A stretch of DNA of 64,000 nt from Pseudolabrys sp. (GCA_029980465.1 JARYIJ010000001.1:2925501-2989500); one strand, 5' to 3'. Positions 18,584 to 27,954 are shown, counted from the stretch's first letter. Numbers and translations are program-made. The notes: generated from the letters alone by a model not told the origin.

Positions 18584-18784
18584 TCCTGACAGTCTGGCCG
18601 GAAATGATTCCGGGTTTTCAATCTTTCGTGTCCCGGGCGCAGCGCAGCGCGGTAGCGGTGCGCTGCAGACCCGGGACCCCGGTTCCTTTGCAGTATAACC
18701 GGGGTCCCGGCTCTGCGGTGCACCACTTCGCCATAAGCGCGAGCAAGGGCGCTTATGGCTCGTGCTGCACCGCGTCCGGGACAC
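18584..18784. repeat. Dispersed palindromic repeat, long copy
   Basis: Begins with a segment (18584-18648) that matches 41718-41780 almost base for base, then folds on itself: GTGTCCCGG at 18628 pairs with CCGGGACAC ending at 18784. Inner hairpins include ATAAGCGC/GCGCTTAT around 18733-18756 and two facing GGGGTCCCGG-type arms. The CCCGGG-GCAGC core is shared with the repeat at 20-129. Confidence 0.7.
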
Positions 18785-18910
18785 CAGGCAATCCGACGGG
18801 CATGACGACCCGTCCGCAGGGAGCCTGCTTAAGCCGGAACCCCATCAATTGGGTCCGGCGAAGCGCGGCCCTGGGTCTGCGGACAGGCTGCGGCCTTCCG
18901 CGAAGCCGCG

Positions 18911-19019
18911 ATGGAGCGCCGAGGGGCGTGTGCGTCTCGAACGAGATGCACGACACGCCTCGCCAGGCGTGTGGGACTCCTCGCCAGGAGTCCCGATGGT
19001 GCGCCGCTCGGCGCTCCAT
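18911..19019. repeat. Large cruciform with inner hairpins
   Basis: A perfect 13-bp outer stem joins 18911-18923 (ATGGAGCGCCGAG) with 19007-19019. Inside are a GGCGTGT...ACACGCC hairpin at 18925-18959 and a perfect 9-bp hairpin GGGACTCCT-CGCC-AGGAGTCCC at 18973-18994. The nested layout argues for a structured repeat element, not coding DNA. Confidence 0.7.
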
Positions 19020-19152
19020 CTCCCTTCGCCAATTTCGCGAAGGGAAAAGGCTTGTCCCCGCGGAGGCGGGGAAAAGAAACGGCGTACCCCGCGCCGCCAA
19101 CAACAGGGGCGATGGCGCGTGCCAAAAACGGGGAGGCCAGCCTTTGCGCGAT

Positions 19153-20184
19153 CTACGCCAGCAGCTCCCGCACCAGCGGCATGACCTTGCGGCCGTACAG
19201 TTCGATACAGCGCATCATCTTGTCATGCGACAACGGCCCCGCGCTGTATTTCATGTCGAAGCGACCGACGCCGAGCGCCTTGGCGGTGGCGGCGATTTTC
19301 TTCGCCACCGTTTCCGGCGATCCGCAATAGAGCGAGCCGGACTCGATCTCGCGCTCGAAGTCGTCGTGCGTCATAGGCGGCCAGCCGCGCTCGGCGCCGA
19401 TCCTGTCGCGCATGCGCTTGTAGTCGTCGAACAGCTCTTCCTTCGCCTGTGTGTCCGTCTCGGCCACATAACCATGCGAATGCACGCCGACCGGCAATTC
19501 AGGCTTGCCGAGTTCCTTGAGCGCGCGGCGATAGAGATCGGCGAACGGCGCGAAGCGTTTCGGGGCGCCGCCGATGATCGCCAGCATCATCGGCATGCCG
19601 TAATGCGCGGCGCGCATCACGGATTCCGGCGTGCCGCCGACGCCGATCCATGTCGTCAGCCGCCCGGACTCGGTTTTTGGATAGACGTTCTGGGCCTGCA
19701 GCGGCGGGCGCGTCGTGCCGTGCCAGGTGACCGGCTGTTGCGTCAGCACCGCCGCGAACAGGTCGAGCTTCTCGTTGAACAGCCGCTCGTAATTCTTGAG
19801 GTCGAATCCGAACAGCGGGAACGACTCGATGAAGGAGCCGCGGCCGAGGATGACTTCGGCGCGTCCGCTCGAGATGGCGTCGAGCGTCGAGAAGCGCTGG
19901 AACACGCGGATCGGGTCGTCGGACGACAGTACCGTCACCGCGGAGCCGAGCCTGATGCGCTTGGTGCGGCTGGCGATCGCCGCCAGCACCATTTCCGGCG
20001 ACGACACGGCGAAATCGGCGCGGTGATGCTCGCCGACGCCGATGAAGTCGACGCCGACCCCGTCGGCCAGCACGCCTTCCTCGACCAGATTGCGGATCAC
20101 CTGCGCCGCGTGCAGCGGCTTGCCGTCCGGACCGTCGGTGACGTCACCGAAGGTGTCGAGGCCGAGTTCGATAGGCTGGCTCAT
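19153..20184 (-). CDS. LLM-class (luciferase-like) flavin-dependent oxidoreductase
   Basis: A 343-residue TIM-barrel monooxygenase of the luciferase-like superfamily, using reduced FMN or F420. Recognisable segments are GVGEHHRADFAVSSPEMVLAA at about 49-69, RIRLGSAVTVLSSDDPIRVFQ at about 75-95 and VILGRGSF at about 110-117. Members of this branch are close to alkanal or nitrilotriacetate-type monooxygenases, but the substrate is not predictable. The gene lies 18 bp downstream of the acyl-CoA dehydrogenase gene on the same strand and is probably co-transcribed. Confidence 0.88.
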   Translation of the reverse strand: MSQPIELGLDTFGDVTDGPDGKPLHAAQVIRNLVEEGVLADGVGVDFIGVGEHHRADFAVSSPEMVLAAIASRTKRIRLGSAVTVLSSDDPIRVFQRFSTLDAISSGRAEVILGRGSFIESFPLFGFDLKNYERLFNEKLDLFAAVLTQQPVTWHGTTRPPLQAQNVYPKTESGRLTTWIGVGGTPESVMRAAHYGMPMMLAIIGGAPKRFAPFADLYRRALKELGKPELPVGVHSHGYVAETDTQAKEELFDDYKRMRDRIGAERGWPPMTHDDFEREIESGSLYCGSPETVAKKIAATAKALGVGRFDMKYSAGPLSHDKMMRCIELYGRKVMPLVRELLA

Positions 20185-20202
20185 GCGCGGGATTTCGGGT
20201 GC

Positions 20203-21927
20203 TCAGGCGAGGGCGGCTTCGGCCATCGTGATGCTGTCGCCGCCTTCGGTGACCTCGCGCTCGAGTCCGCCGGCAGTCACGGCGATATTCTCGGCGAAGA
20301 ACCGCGCCAGCGCGACGCGGCCGGCGCCGCTCGAGCCGTCGCGCAGCGAGGCGAGCGCATCGTCCGCCAGCATGCAGCCGCCGGCGGCGGTGCCGAACAG
20401 CCGCAGATACGGCGTCGCGCCGGCCAGCGCCGTCGCGTCGGCCTTGCGCGCCAGCAGCCATTGCGTGGCGCGGGCGAGGCTTTCGACCGATTCGCCAAGC
20501 CGTGCGCCGGTTGCGCCGAGCGCCGGATCGTTGGCCTCGGTGACGCGCCGCACGATGCCGCGCAGCTCGTCGATGTAGCCGTTGACCGTCGCGCCGCCGT
20601 CGAGCGGCACCTTGCGGGTGACGAGATCGAGCGCCTGGATGCCGTTGGTGCCTTCATAGATCGCCGCAATGCGGGCGTCGCGGTAATGCTGCGCCGCGCC
20701 GGTTTCCTCGATGAAGCCCATGCCGCCGTGCACTTGCACGCCGAGCGAGGCGACCTCGACGCCGATGTCGGTCGAAAACGCCTTGGCGACCGGCGTGAGC
20801 AGCGACGCCCGCTCGTGGCCGGCCTTGCGCGCCGCCTCGTCCTTGCCGCGAGCGGCGCGGTCGAGGGCGACGCCGGTCGCGTAGCAGATGCTGCGCGCCG
20901 CGTGCGTCAGTGCCCGCATCGTCAGCAGCATGCGCCTGACGTCGGGATAGGCGGCGATGGCCGACGGTCCCTGCTTGCGGTCGCGTGCGTAGGCCATGGC
21001 CTGCTGCGTGGCGCGCTCCGCGATGGCGACGCCCTGCAGGCCGACGGCGAGGCGGGCGCGGTTCATCATCGTGAACATCGCCTGCATGCCCTTGTGCTCT
21101 TCGCCGATCAGCCAGCCGGTCGCGCCGCCGTTGTCGCCGTAAACCATGGTGCAGGTCGGCGAGGCATGGATGCCCATCTTGTGCTCGACCGAATGCGCGC
21201 GCGCGTCGTTGCGCGAACCATCCGGCAGAACCTTCGGCACGAGGAAGAGCGAGATGCCTTTGGTGCCGGCCGGCGCATCGGGCAATCGCGCCAGCACGAA
21301 ATGGATGATGTTATCGGTGAGGTCGTGCTCGCCGTAGGTGATGAAGATCTTCTGTCCGGTGATGCGGTAGCTGCCGTTGGCCGCGCGCTCGGCCTTGGTG
21401 CGCAGCGCGCCGACGTCGGAACCCGCCTGCGGCTCGGTGAGCTGCATCGTGCCCATCCATTGGCCGCTCACCAGTTTGCCGAGGTACTTTTTCTTGAGCG
21501 CGTCGCTGCCGTAGTCGTTGAGCGCGTCGACCGCGGCCATGGTCAGAACCGGGCCGATGCCGAACGCCATCGAGGCCGCATTCCACATCTCGATGCAGGC
21601 GGCGTTGACGGCCTGCGGCAGGCCCTGGCCGCCCCATTGCTCCGGCGCGGCGAGGCCGTTCCAGCCGGCTGCGGCCCAGGACGTGTAGGCCTCCTTCCAG
21701 CCCGGCGGCGTGGTGACATTGCCGTCCTTGAACGGCGTGCCGAATGTGTCGCCGATGCGGTTGAGCGGCGCGATCACGTCGGTTGCGAACTTGCCGGCTT
21801 CCTCCAGCACGGCTTCGACGGTGTCCGTGTCGAGATCGCCGTAGATGCCGTCGGCCATGGCTCTGGCGAAACCGGCGGAGTGGAACAGCGTGAAGGCGAT
21901 GTCGGATACCGGCGCGCGATAGGTCAT
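20203..21927 (-). CDS. Acyl-CoA dehydrogenase, long form (DmdC/AidB-like)
   Basis: A 574-residue FAD enzyme that introduces a 2,3 double bond into acyl-CoA. It has the N-terminal extension typical of the DmdC (3-methylmercaptopropionyl-CoA dehydrogenase) branch (YRAPVSDIAFTLFHSAGF), the flavin segment MQLTEPQAGSDVGALRTKA at about 154-172, KIFITYGEHDL at about 187-197, and QVHGGMGFIEETGAAQHYRD at about 403-422. The extra C-terminal domain (about 470-574) is also typical. The true substrate is unknown. It is followed by the luciferase-like gene. Confidence 0.9.
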   Translation of the reverse strand: MTYRAPVSDIAFTLFHSAGFARAMADGIYGDLDTDTVEAVLEEAGKFATDVIAPLNRIGDTFGTPFKDGNVTTPPGWKEAYTSWAAAGWNGLAAPEQWGGQGLPQAVNAACIEMWNAASMAFGIGPVLTMAAVDALNDYGSDALKKKYLGKLVSGQWMGTMQLTEPQAGSDVGALRTKAERAANGSYRITGQKIFITYGEHDLTDNIIHFVLARLPDAPAGTKGISLFLVPKVLPDGSRNDARAHSVEHKMGIHASPTCTMVYGDNGGATGWLIGEEHKGMQAMFTMMNRARLAVGLQGVAIAERATQQAMAYARDRKQGPSAIAAYPDVRRMLLTMRALTHAARSICYATGVALDRAARGKDEAARKAGHERASLLTPVAKAFSTDIGVEVASLGVQVHGGMGFIEETGAAQHYRDARIAAIYEGTNGIQALDLVTRKVPLDGGATVNGYIDELRGIVRRVTEANDPALGATGARLGESVESLARATQWLLARKADATALAGATPYLRLFGTAAGGCMLADDALASLRDGSSGAGRVALARFFAENIAVTAGGLEREVTEGGDSITMAEAALA

Positions 21928-22069
21928 CGCGGCAATCTAGCCCGGCGGACCGGGCGGTCAAACGCATCGTCGAGACGGCACGTTGCGGGGCGAGGGGCTC
22001 GCCGCTATGGTCCGCCGCGATTTGCACCGGCCCGGCGACCAGCCATACCAGGCCGATCTCGTCAGGTCT

Positions 22070-22144
22070 TGGGGCGTAGCCAAGTGGTAAGGCACCGGAT
22101 TTTGATTCCGGCATTCCCTGGTTCGAATCCAGGCGCCCCAGCCA
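22070..22144 (+). tRNA. tRNA-Gln (anticodon TTG)
   Basis: A complete cloverleaf: acceptor TGGGGCG (22070-22076) pairs with CGCCCCA (22134-22140), then G and an encoded CCA end at 22144. The anticodon stem CCGGA/TCCGG encloses TTTTGAT with anticodon TTG at 22102-22104, and the T arm is CCTGG-TTCGAAT-CCAGG. It lies exactly at the point where base composition drops, so it is a candidate attachment site for the region that follows. Confidence 0.97.
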
Positions 22145-22207
22145 GCAAATAAGTAATTGATATTACACAATAAATAGTCTCTGGCGGAATGACGGTTTGC
22201 GGCGAAT

Positions 22208-22453
22208 TTACGCCCATTTTCGAGGCGTCATTCGCTGTGTGTGTCCGTCTGAGACGCTTTCGCGATCTGTCTCAACCAGAGTTCGGGTCAATGTCTCTGC
22301 AAAGGCATTCCGTGGTTGGATGTCCGAACCCCCCATTATCGATTGCTGAGTGGCCATAGCCAAGAACGCCCAAGCTGAAGCCGGTCGCGCGACCTGCGTG
22401 GTGGACGCAGGAGCTACCTCGACTGACGTTTGCTGCATTAAAAGAAAGCTCAT
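22208..22453 (-). CDS. Hypothetical 81-residue protein (doubtful)
   Basis: An open frame in the 550-bp gap after tRNA-Gln. The product is rich in Ser, Thr and Ala and shows no membrane segment, signal or familiar motif. It may be a genuine small gene, a degraded fragment left by integration at the tRNA, or chance. No clear ribosome binding site is seen. Listed because nothing else explains this stretch. Confidence 0.2.
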   Translation of the reverse strand: MSFLLMQQTSVEVAPASTTQVARPASAWAFLAMATQQSIMGGSDIQPRNAFAETLTRTLVETDRESVSDGHTQRMTPRKWA

Positions 22454-22640
22454 AATCGAAAATCAGATGGGCCCGCCGCTTCCGTAAATCGCGGCGCCAT
22501 CTGTCTCAAATTATCTGACGACGGACATTCACCCACGAGTGACACGGCGCGCGGGTTCGTAGTGTCGTTCGTTCGGAGCGCGCATTGCTAACAGCCTCCA
22601 TTCAAAGACGGATTTGGCAAGCTGGACGACCGCAGTCGGT

Positions 22641-22669
22641 TTGACTATATACTTAGGACACTAAGTAAG
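22641..22669 (+). promoter_or_regulatory. Promoter with palindromic operator upstream of the Rieske oxygenase gene
   Basis: A -35-like TTGACT (22641-22646) is followed by the perfect palindrome TACTTAG-GACA-CTAAGTA (22650-22667), which would overlap the spacer and the -10 region. The same 17-base sequence, with 2 differences and in the same orientation to its gene, occurs upstream of the reductase gene at 31383-31399. A MarR regulator is encoded nearby, so this is its likely binding site. Confidence 0.65.
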
Positions 22670-22693
22670 CTGACGTGACTTTTCGCGGAGCGG

Positions 22694-24034
22694 ATGATGC
22701 TGACTGCTGCAGAAAACGATTTGCTTTGCCGCGTCGATAAAGGCGCCCCCATGGGGCAGTTAATGCGGCGTCATTGGGTGCCTGCGCTTTTGTCGGAGCA
22801 GGTGGCGACACCTGATGGTGCGCCCGTGAGAGTCGAGCTTTTCGGCGAGAAGCTGGTCGCGTTCCGCGATAGCGATGGCAAGCTTGGTCTGCTTGGCGAG
22901 GCGTGTCCGCACCGCAAGGCGTCGCTTGCTTTTGGAAGAAACGAGCAATGCGGGCTGCGATGCCTCTATCACGGTTGGAAATTCGACACGTTGGGCAACG
23001 TGATCGACATGCCGTCTGAGCCGAAGGGCAGCATTCTTCCGGAGAAAGCCAAGCACTTGGCTTATCCGACGCGAGTGGCTGGAGGCTTCGTTTGGGCTTA
23101 CATGGGTCCGCCGGAGACAATGCCGGAGTTCGAGACGCCCCCATGGGCGCCGACCCCAGATGTGAGGATCGCGATTGCGAAGATAGAACTCCCATGCAAC
23201 TGGGCGCAAATCATGGAAGGGCAGATCGACTCGGCGCACTCGTCCAGTCTTCATTCCTCTGACATGCGGCCGGCAAAGGGCGACGCTATTGCCAAGGGCG
23301 ATCATTGGGTACGGCCTTCGACCGACAAAAACCCAAGACTTCAGGTCCAGCTCACCAACTACGGCATGCGCTATGCAGCCATTCGAAGGCCAATCACGAA
23401 CGCGAGCACGCACGATTACGTGAGGATCACGACATACGTTGCTCCGTTTATTGCGCTCATTCCGCCAAACAGTTCATACAATGTTGCCAGCGTGATCGTA
23501 CCGCGCAACGACACAAGCAGTTATTTCCATTTCATTGCCTGGTCTGAGCCGCATCAGACCGGGATCGATGTGGAAGCATGGAGAAAATTCTGTGTTCTAT
23601 CAGTCGGTGAAGATGTCGATGAGACTTTTCGTCCGATCAGGCGCATCGCCAGCAACAACTATTTGCAGGACCGCGACTTGATGAAGGCTGGAAACTTCAC
23701 TGGAATAAAAGGGATTCCCAATCAAGATAGAGCGATGTGGGAGTCGATGGGGTCGATCGCCGATCGAACTCAGGAGCGGCTGGGCGCAAGCGACATGGCA
23801 ATTGTGCAATTTCGACGTTTGATGCTCGAAGCGGTCAGGAGCTTTCAGGAGCAGAACCGGGTCATCGGACAAATGGAACCCCGGCTGCCGCAAGCCAGTT
23901 TGCGCTCGTATCAAGGCGTCGTCGAAAAGTCTGTCCCATGGCGGACCCTTGGCGCTTCCGATGATGAGATTAAACTTTTGGCAGGTATGGAGGAAGACGA
24001 GACCGAGAAAGAGATGGCCGGCGCTACGGCCTAA
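22694..24034 (+). CDS. Rieske aromatic ring-hydroxylating dioxygenase, phthalate 4,5-dioxygenase type
   Basis: A 446-residue oxygenase component. The Rieske [2Fe-2S] motif is C-P-H-x(16)-C-x(2)-H, seen as CPHRK at about 71-75 and CLYHGWKFD at about 92-100. The mononuclear iron triad fits IDSAHSSSLHS at about 178-188 (D-x2-H-x4-H). The layout matches the phthalate 4,5-dioxygenase / vanillate demethylase group, which works with a single flavin/ferredoxin reductase like that at 30366. With the dihydrodiol dehydrogenase in the cluster, phthalate or a close analogue is the best substrate guess. Start is the first of two adjacent ATGs, behind GCGGAG. Confidence 0.88.
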   Translation: MMLTAAENDLLCRVDKGAPMGQLMRRHWVPALLSEQVATPDGAPVRVELFGEKLVAFRDSDGKLGLLGEACPHRKASLAFGRNEQCGLRCLYHGWKFDTLGNVIDMPSEPKGSILPEKAKHLAYPTRVAGGFVWAYMGPPETMPEFETPPWAPTPDVRIAIAKIELPCNWAQIMEGQIDSAHSSSLHSSDMRPAKGDAIAKGDHWVRPSTDKNPRLQVQLTNYGMRYAAIRRPITNASTHDYVRITTYVAPFIALIPPNSSYNVASVIVPRNDTSSYFHFIAWSEPHQTGIDVEAWRKFCVLSVGEDVDETFRPIRRIASNNYLQDRDLMKAGNFTGIKGIPNQDRAMWESMGSIADRTQERLGASDMAIVQFRRLMLEAVRSFQEQNRVIGQMEPRLPQASLRSYQGVVEKSVPWRTLGASDDEIKLLAGMEEDETEKEMAGATA

Positions 24035-24081
24035 CGAGTGGCGCGGATAACGTTTCTAAAAAGAAACTAAGGGAGGAGATC

Positions 24082-25248
24082 ATGCGTACGCGATTATTTG
24101 CTGCGGCCGTCATTGCCGTCTTAGCCGTGGGTGCCGCGAAGGCAGAGACTTACGACATCAATGTCGTCCTGCCGCTGACGGGCGGCGGGGCTTTTCTCGG
24201 AAAAGCCGAGCAGCAAGCTCTTCAGCAGTATCAGAAACTGGTGAATGCCGCCGGCGGGATCCATAATAAGCAGCTTAACTTTGTCTTTCATGACGATCAG
24301 ACGAGTCCGCAGGTTGCAGTGCAACTCGCGAACCAGATCAAGTCATCGAACCCTCCGGTAATATTGGGCTCGGCGCTCGTTGCGCTTTGCAATGCAATGG
24401 CTCCTCTCATGAAAGAGGGGCCAGTCCTTTATTGCTTTTCACCCGGAATTTATCCGCAAGCCGGCAGCTTCGCCTTCAGCTCCAGCATTTCTACGCAAGA
24501 GCTCGCTGGCGCACTTCTCCGGTACGCTGGACATCGCGGCTGGAAAAAGATCGCTCTGATTACATCGACTGACGCGTCAGGGCAGGATGCCTATAAGCAC
24601 ATAAAGTCGTTGGTCGGCTCCGAGGGCCATAAGGATGTTCAGCTCGTCGCAGAGGCGCAGTTTAATCCGCGCGACGTGAGTGCGTCGGCTCAGATCGAAC
24701 GGCTCAAAGCTGCAAATCCGGATCTCCTGATCGCTTGGTCGACAGGCGGACCAATAGGGACCGTGTTTAAAGCCATCCGTGATGCAGGGATGACGACGCC
24801 CGTTGCAACCACGGACGGCAATATGACCTACGCGCAAATGCATCAGTATGAGGCTTTCCTGCCGAAGGAGCTTTACATTCCTTCTCCAGATTGGCTGAAG
24901 ACATCGCGTCCTGACCAAGATCCAAATGCGGTTGCCGCCAAAGCGGCCTTCTATAAGGCGTTCGAAGGCACGGAAATCAAGCCCGACGGCCCGTCGACGT
25001 TTGCCTGGGACCCGGCGCTCCTCGTTGTCGAGGCACTGAAGAAGCTCAAACCCAACGCTACGGCCGATGATCTTCGGAAGTATTTGGACGGTCTCAAAGG
25101 ATTTGCCGGCATCAACGGCCTTTACGACTTTCCGGCGGTTCCTAACCGAGGGCTTGGCGAATCGAACGTGATCGTTACGCGTTGGGATTCGCAGCAGAAG
25201 ACTTGGGTGGCCGTAAGCAAGCCCTTGGGCATCCCGCTGAACAACTGA
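24082..25248 (+). CDS. ABC transporter periplasmic binding protein, branched-chain amino acid / aromatic acid type
   Basis: A 388-residue Leu/Ile/Val-binding-protein-fold receptor with a clear signal peptide (about 1-21, cleavage after AAKA). The mature start YDINVVLPLTGGGAFLG is the family N-terminal strand and first ligand loop. GGAGG-type ribosome binding sites precede it, 47 bp after the Rieske gene. Liv-type systems in aromatic-degradation clusters often import phthalate-like aromatic acids, and the operon context suggests this. Confidence 0.9.
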   Translation: MRTRLFAAAVIAVLAVGAAKAETYDINVVLPLTGGGAFLGKAEQQALQQYQKLVNAAGGIHNKQLNFVFHDDQTSPQVAVQLANQIKSSNPPVILGSALVALCNAMAPLMKEGPVLYCFSPGIYPQAGSFAFSSSISTQELAGALLRYAGHRGWKKIALITSTDASGQDAYKHIKSLVGSEGHKDVQLVAEAQFNPRDVSASAQIERLKAANPDLLIAWSTGGPIGTVFKAIRDAGMTTPVATTDGNMTYAQMHQYEAFLPKELYIPSPDWLKTSRPDQDPNAVAAKAAFYKAFEGTEIKPDGPSTFAWDPALLVVEALKKLKPNATADDLRKYLDGLKGFAGINGLYDFPAVPNRGLGESNVIVTRWDSQQKTWVAVSKPLGIPLNN

Positions 25249-25261
25249 GTCTCACGATAAG

Positions 25262-27169
25262 ATGTGGGACTTCGTACAGATCTGCGTCGGCGGCCTCGCC
25301 GTCGGCGCAATTTACGCAGTGATCGCGCTCGGCTTTTCACTCGTCTTCCGAGTGACCGGCGCGATCAATCTTTCGCAGGGCGGCTTCGCAGTCATTGCCG
25401 CGATGCTGGGCTACACTTTTGCGGTCACATTCGGCTTTCCGCTTTGGATCGCGATACCAGTCGCCGTGGGTTTGACCACCCTCGGCGGAATGATTCTTGG
25501 GAATTTCACATTTGTCCCAGCACTCGAAAGACTGTCGACCGCAAACATACTGATGCTTACGGCTGGCCTTTTGACGATGATCCAGGGCTTTACCTTGGTA
25601 ATCTGGGGAAGCCAGCCATACGCAATGCCGCCATTTTCAGGTGAAGCGCCGCTGGTCTTTGGCCCTATTCGGCTTCCGTCGCAGTCGATTTGGGTATTTG
25701 GGTCCACCGCAGCGTGCATATGTGGGCTGTGGCTCCTTATCACTCGAACGAAGCTTGGACGTGCACTGCGCGCCTGCGCCGAGAATCCGACCGCTGCGAG
25801 CTTGATGGGCGTCGATGTCCGACGCATGACGCTCTTCAGCTTTGGACTGGCAACCTTTATTGCTGCCGTAGCCGGTGTAATGGTGGCTCCGACCACCAGC
25901 CTCCAATTCGACACCGGGGGCCTCTTTACAATATCTGGCTTCATTGCGGCCGTGATCGGCGGCATCACATCTTTTCCGGGTGCCGTTATTGGCGGAGTAT
26001 TCCTCGGTCTCACAACTCAGATCGCAACGGCGTACATCTCTTCATTGTTCGCCACCGCGATCGCACTCGTTGCCCTTCTCGCTATCTTGGTATGGCGCCC
26101 GTCTGGACTCCTGCAGTCACGCGTTCGCCGTCGTCACGACGTCCGCGAAAATCTCAAAGCCAGCATGCATATGGCGAGACTGGCCGGAGGCGCCGCGCGC
26201 ATTTTCGCCATACTCGCCTTCGCGATTGGACTGCTGCTGCCCTTAGCAGTGACTGACAACGGGATTTTGAGCGGGATCGTGATCGCCGGAATTCTGTTCA
26301 TGACCCTGATGGGGCTGGACGTGCTGATGGGTTACGCCGGCCAAGTCAGTCTAGGGCAAGCCGGATTTATGGCTATTGGCGGGTATACGTCGGGATATTT
26401 GACGGTGAATTACGGCGTGACGCCAGTAGTTGGCGTCGTAGCGGGGATCGTTCTGTCGCTTGGCTGTGCGTTAATTCTTTCGATCGTGACGCTGAGACTG
26501 CGAGGACTATATCTCGCTCTCGCTACGCTTACCTTCGGGCTTCTCGTCGACTCCTGCGCTGTAGGCTTTGTTGGCGTGACCGGAGGTCCTTCCGGATTGG
26601 TCGGCATCCCTTCGTTCTCGGTCGCCGGACACGAATTCGCGAGCCCGCGCTCCATGTATTACTTGGTTTTTGGGCTCGACGTTGTGATCCTGGTCGGACT
26701 CGTCGGGTGCATGTCGTCGGGATTCGGGAGAGCTCTAAGGGCGATCCGGACAGATCAATTAGCGGCGGATGCTCTTGGTATAAACACGGTTCGTTACAAG
26801 CTTGTCGCTTTTCTTATTAGTGCAGCCTTGGCGTCTCTTTCAGGAAGCCTTTATGCGCACTTTTTCAATTTTCTCTCCCCGGAAATGGTTGGAACGGACC
26901 GATCCCTCGAGCTTGTGGCGATGCTCATCGTCGGAGGTGAGGGGACATTGTTCGGCAGCGTACTTGGTGCGCTTCTTCTCACATTGATGCCAACGATTTT
27001 TCAGCCCCTCGCTTTATACAAAACGTTCGTATCCGGTGCGCTCCTGGTTTGCGGATTTCTTTATCTACCGCAGGGCATTTATGGCGCTCTCGTTCACTTC
27101 GTCGCCCAATTAACCGGTAATACCACGCCCAAGGTTACCGACGTGAAAGCGGCAGGGGCTCATCGATGA
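25262..27169 (+). CDS. Fused LivH-LivM type ABC permease
   Basis: A 635-residue inner-membrane protein that joins both permease subunits in one chain. The first half (about 1-285) starts with the LivH signature GAIYAVIALGFSLVFRVTGA and the second half (about 300-620) carries the LivM signature LMGYAGQVSLGQAGFMAIGG. About 16 hydrophobic segments are seen. A natural fusion explains why no separate livM gene is present. It starts 13 bp after the binding-protein gene and overlaps the next gene by 4 bases. Confidence 0.92.
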   Translation: MWDFVQICVGGLAVGAIYAVIALGFSLVFRVTGAINLSQGGFAVIAAMLGYTFAVTFGFPLWIAIPVAVGLTTLGGMILGNFTFVPALERLSTANILMLTAGLLTMIQGFTLVIWGSQPYAMPPFSGEAPLVFGPIRLPSQSIWVFGSTAACICGLWLLITRTKLGRALRACAENPTAASLMGVDVRRMTLFSFGLATFIAAVAGVMVAPTTSLQFDTGGLFTISGFIAAVIGGITSFPGAVIGGVFLGLTTQIATAYISSLFATAIALVALLAILVWRPSGLLQSRVRRRHDVRENLKASMHMARLAGGAARIFAILAFAIGLLLPLAVTDNGILSGIVIAGILFMTLMGLDVLMGYAGQVSLGQAGFMAIGGYTSGYLTVNYGVTPVVGVVAGIVLSLGCALILSIVTLRLRGLYLALATLTFGLLVDSCAVGFVGVTGGPSGLVGIPSFSVAGHEFASPRSMYYLVFGLDVVILVGLVGCMSSGFGRALRAIRTDQLAADALGINTVRYKLVAFLISAALASLSGSLYAHFFNFLSPEMVGTDRSLELVAMLIVGGEGTLFGSVLGALLLTLMPTIFQPLALYKTFVSGALLVCGFLYLPQGIYGALVHFVAQLTGNTTPKVTDVKAAGAHR

Positions 27170-27954
27170 CGAGCCAAATGGATGCGGTGTTATCCGTACG
27201 GAATCTGACGAAGAGCTTCGGAGGTGTAAGGGCAGTCGAAAAAGTGAACTTCGATGTCGCCGCCGGCGGCGTCACTGCATTGATCGGCCCAAACGGTGCA
27301 GGGAAGACCACTATATTTAATCTCATTACCAACATCTTCGTGAAAGAGGATGGACGCATAATCTTCTTTGGGCGCGAGCTTGAAGGCATGTCTCCGGTCG
27401 CAATTGCCGAACTCGGATTGATCAGGACATTCCAATCCGCCCGAGTATTTCCAGGAATGACGGCGGTCGAAAACGTGATGATTGGGGCCCACAGACTTGC
27501 GCAGCGACATGGCTTCTCCCAGACTTTGTGGCTTTCCAGTTCGCGTAAAGAGGAGCGCGACACGCGGGCTACAGCGGAAGCTTTGCTGGATTTGGCTGGC
27601 CTTTTACAATTTCGCGACGTGCATTCGACCGATCTTCCAATGGGCGCGCAGAAACTATTGGAAATCGTTCGTGCTCTCATGGCTCGTCCGAAGTTGTTAT
27701 GCCTCGACGAGCCTGCTGCGGGGCTAAACGATACCGAAACTCAGGAATTAACAAATCTCCTGCGGGCGATCCGGCAGAATGGTACCCCCATTCTTGTGAT
27801 TGAGCACAACATGTCATTGGTGATGAATGTTGCAGATCATATCGTTGTTATGGACGCAGGCACAGTGATTGCAACGGGAGCCCCCAAGGTGATTCAAGAA
27901 GACCCTCGTGTCATCGAGGCTTATCTGGGGACCGAGCACCATGCCGTTCCTTGA
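27166..27954 (+). CDS. LivG-type ABC transporter ATPase
   Basis: A 262-residue cytoplasmic ATPase of the importer. Walker A GPNGAGKTT lies at about 41-49 and Walker B LLCLDEPAAGL at about 177-187. The signature motif is divergent, LPMGAQKLLEIVRAL at about 155-169, which is within the variation of LivG proteins. The ATG overlaps the permease stop by 4 bases (ATGA), showing translational coupling. Confidence 0.93.
   Translation: MTSQMDAVLSVRNLTKSFGGVRAVEKVNFDVAAGGVTALIGPNGAGKTTIFNLITNIFVKEDGRIIFFGRELEGMSPVAIAELGLIRTFQSARVFPGMTAVENVMIGAHRLAQRHGFSQTLWLSSSRKEERDTRATAEALLDLAGLLQFRDVHSTDLPMGAQKLLEIVRALMARPKLLCLDEPAAGLNDTETQELTNLLRAIRQNGTPILVIEHNMSLVMNVADHIVVMDAGTVIATGAPKVIQEDPRVIEAYLGTEHHAVP

Larger units (their letters stand above)
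18364..19152. other. Repeat-rich intergenic stretch without a convincing gene
   Basis: About 790 bp between two minus-strand genes. Open frames exist on both strands because of high GC, but they are low-complexity and disagree with codon-position bias. The stretch is instead a stack of palindromes: a dispersed repeat at 18584-18784, a large cruciform at 18911-19019, and short hairpins such as CCCTTCGC/GCGAAGGG near 19021-19043 and CCCCGC/CGGGG near 19056. I see no RNA gene. Confidence 0.7.

Noticed and set aside
18436..22152. A 1238-codon plus-strand open frame
   Set aside because: It runs antisense to the luciferase-like and acyl-CoA dehydrogenase genes and through tRNA-Gln, has the Arg/Ala-rich make-up of a high-GC shadow frame, and matches no protein family. 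The two minus-strand genes have intact motifs.
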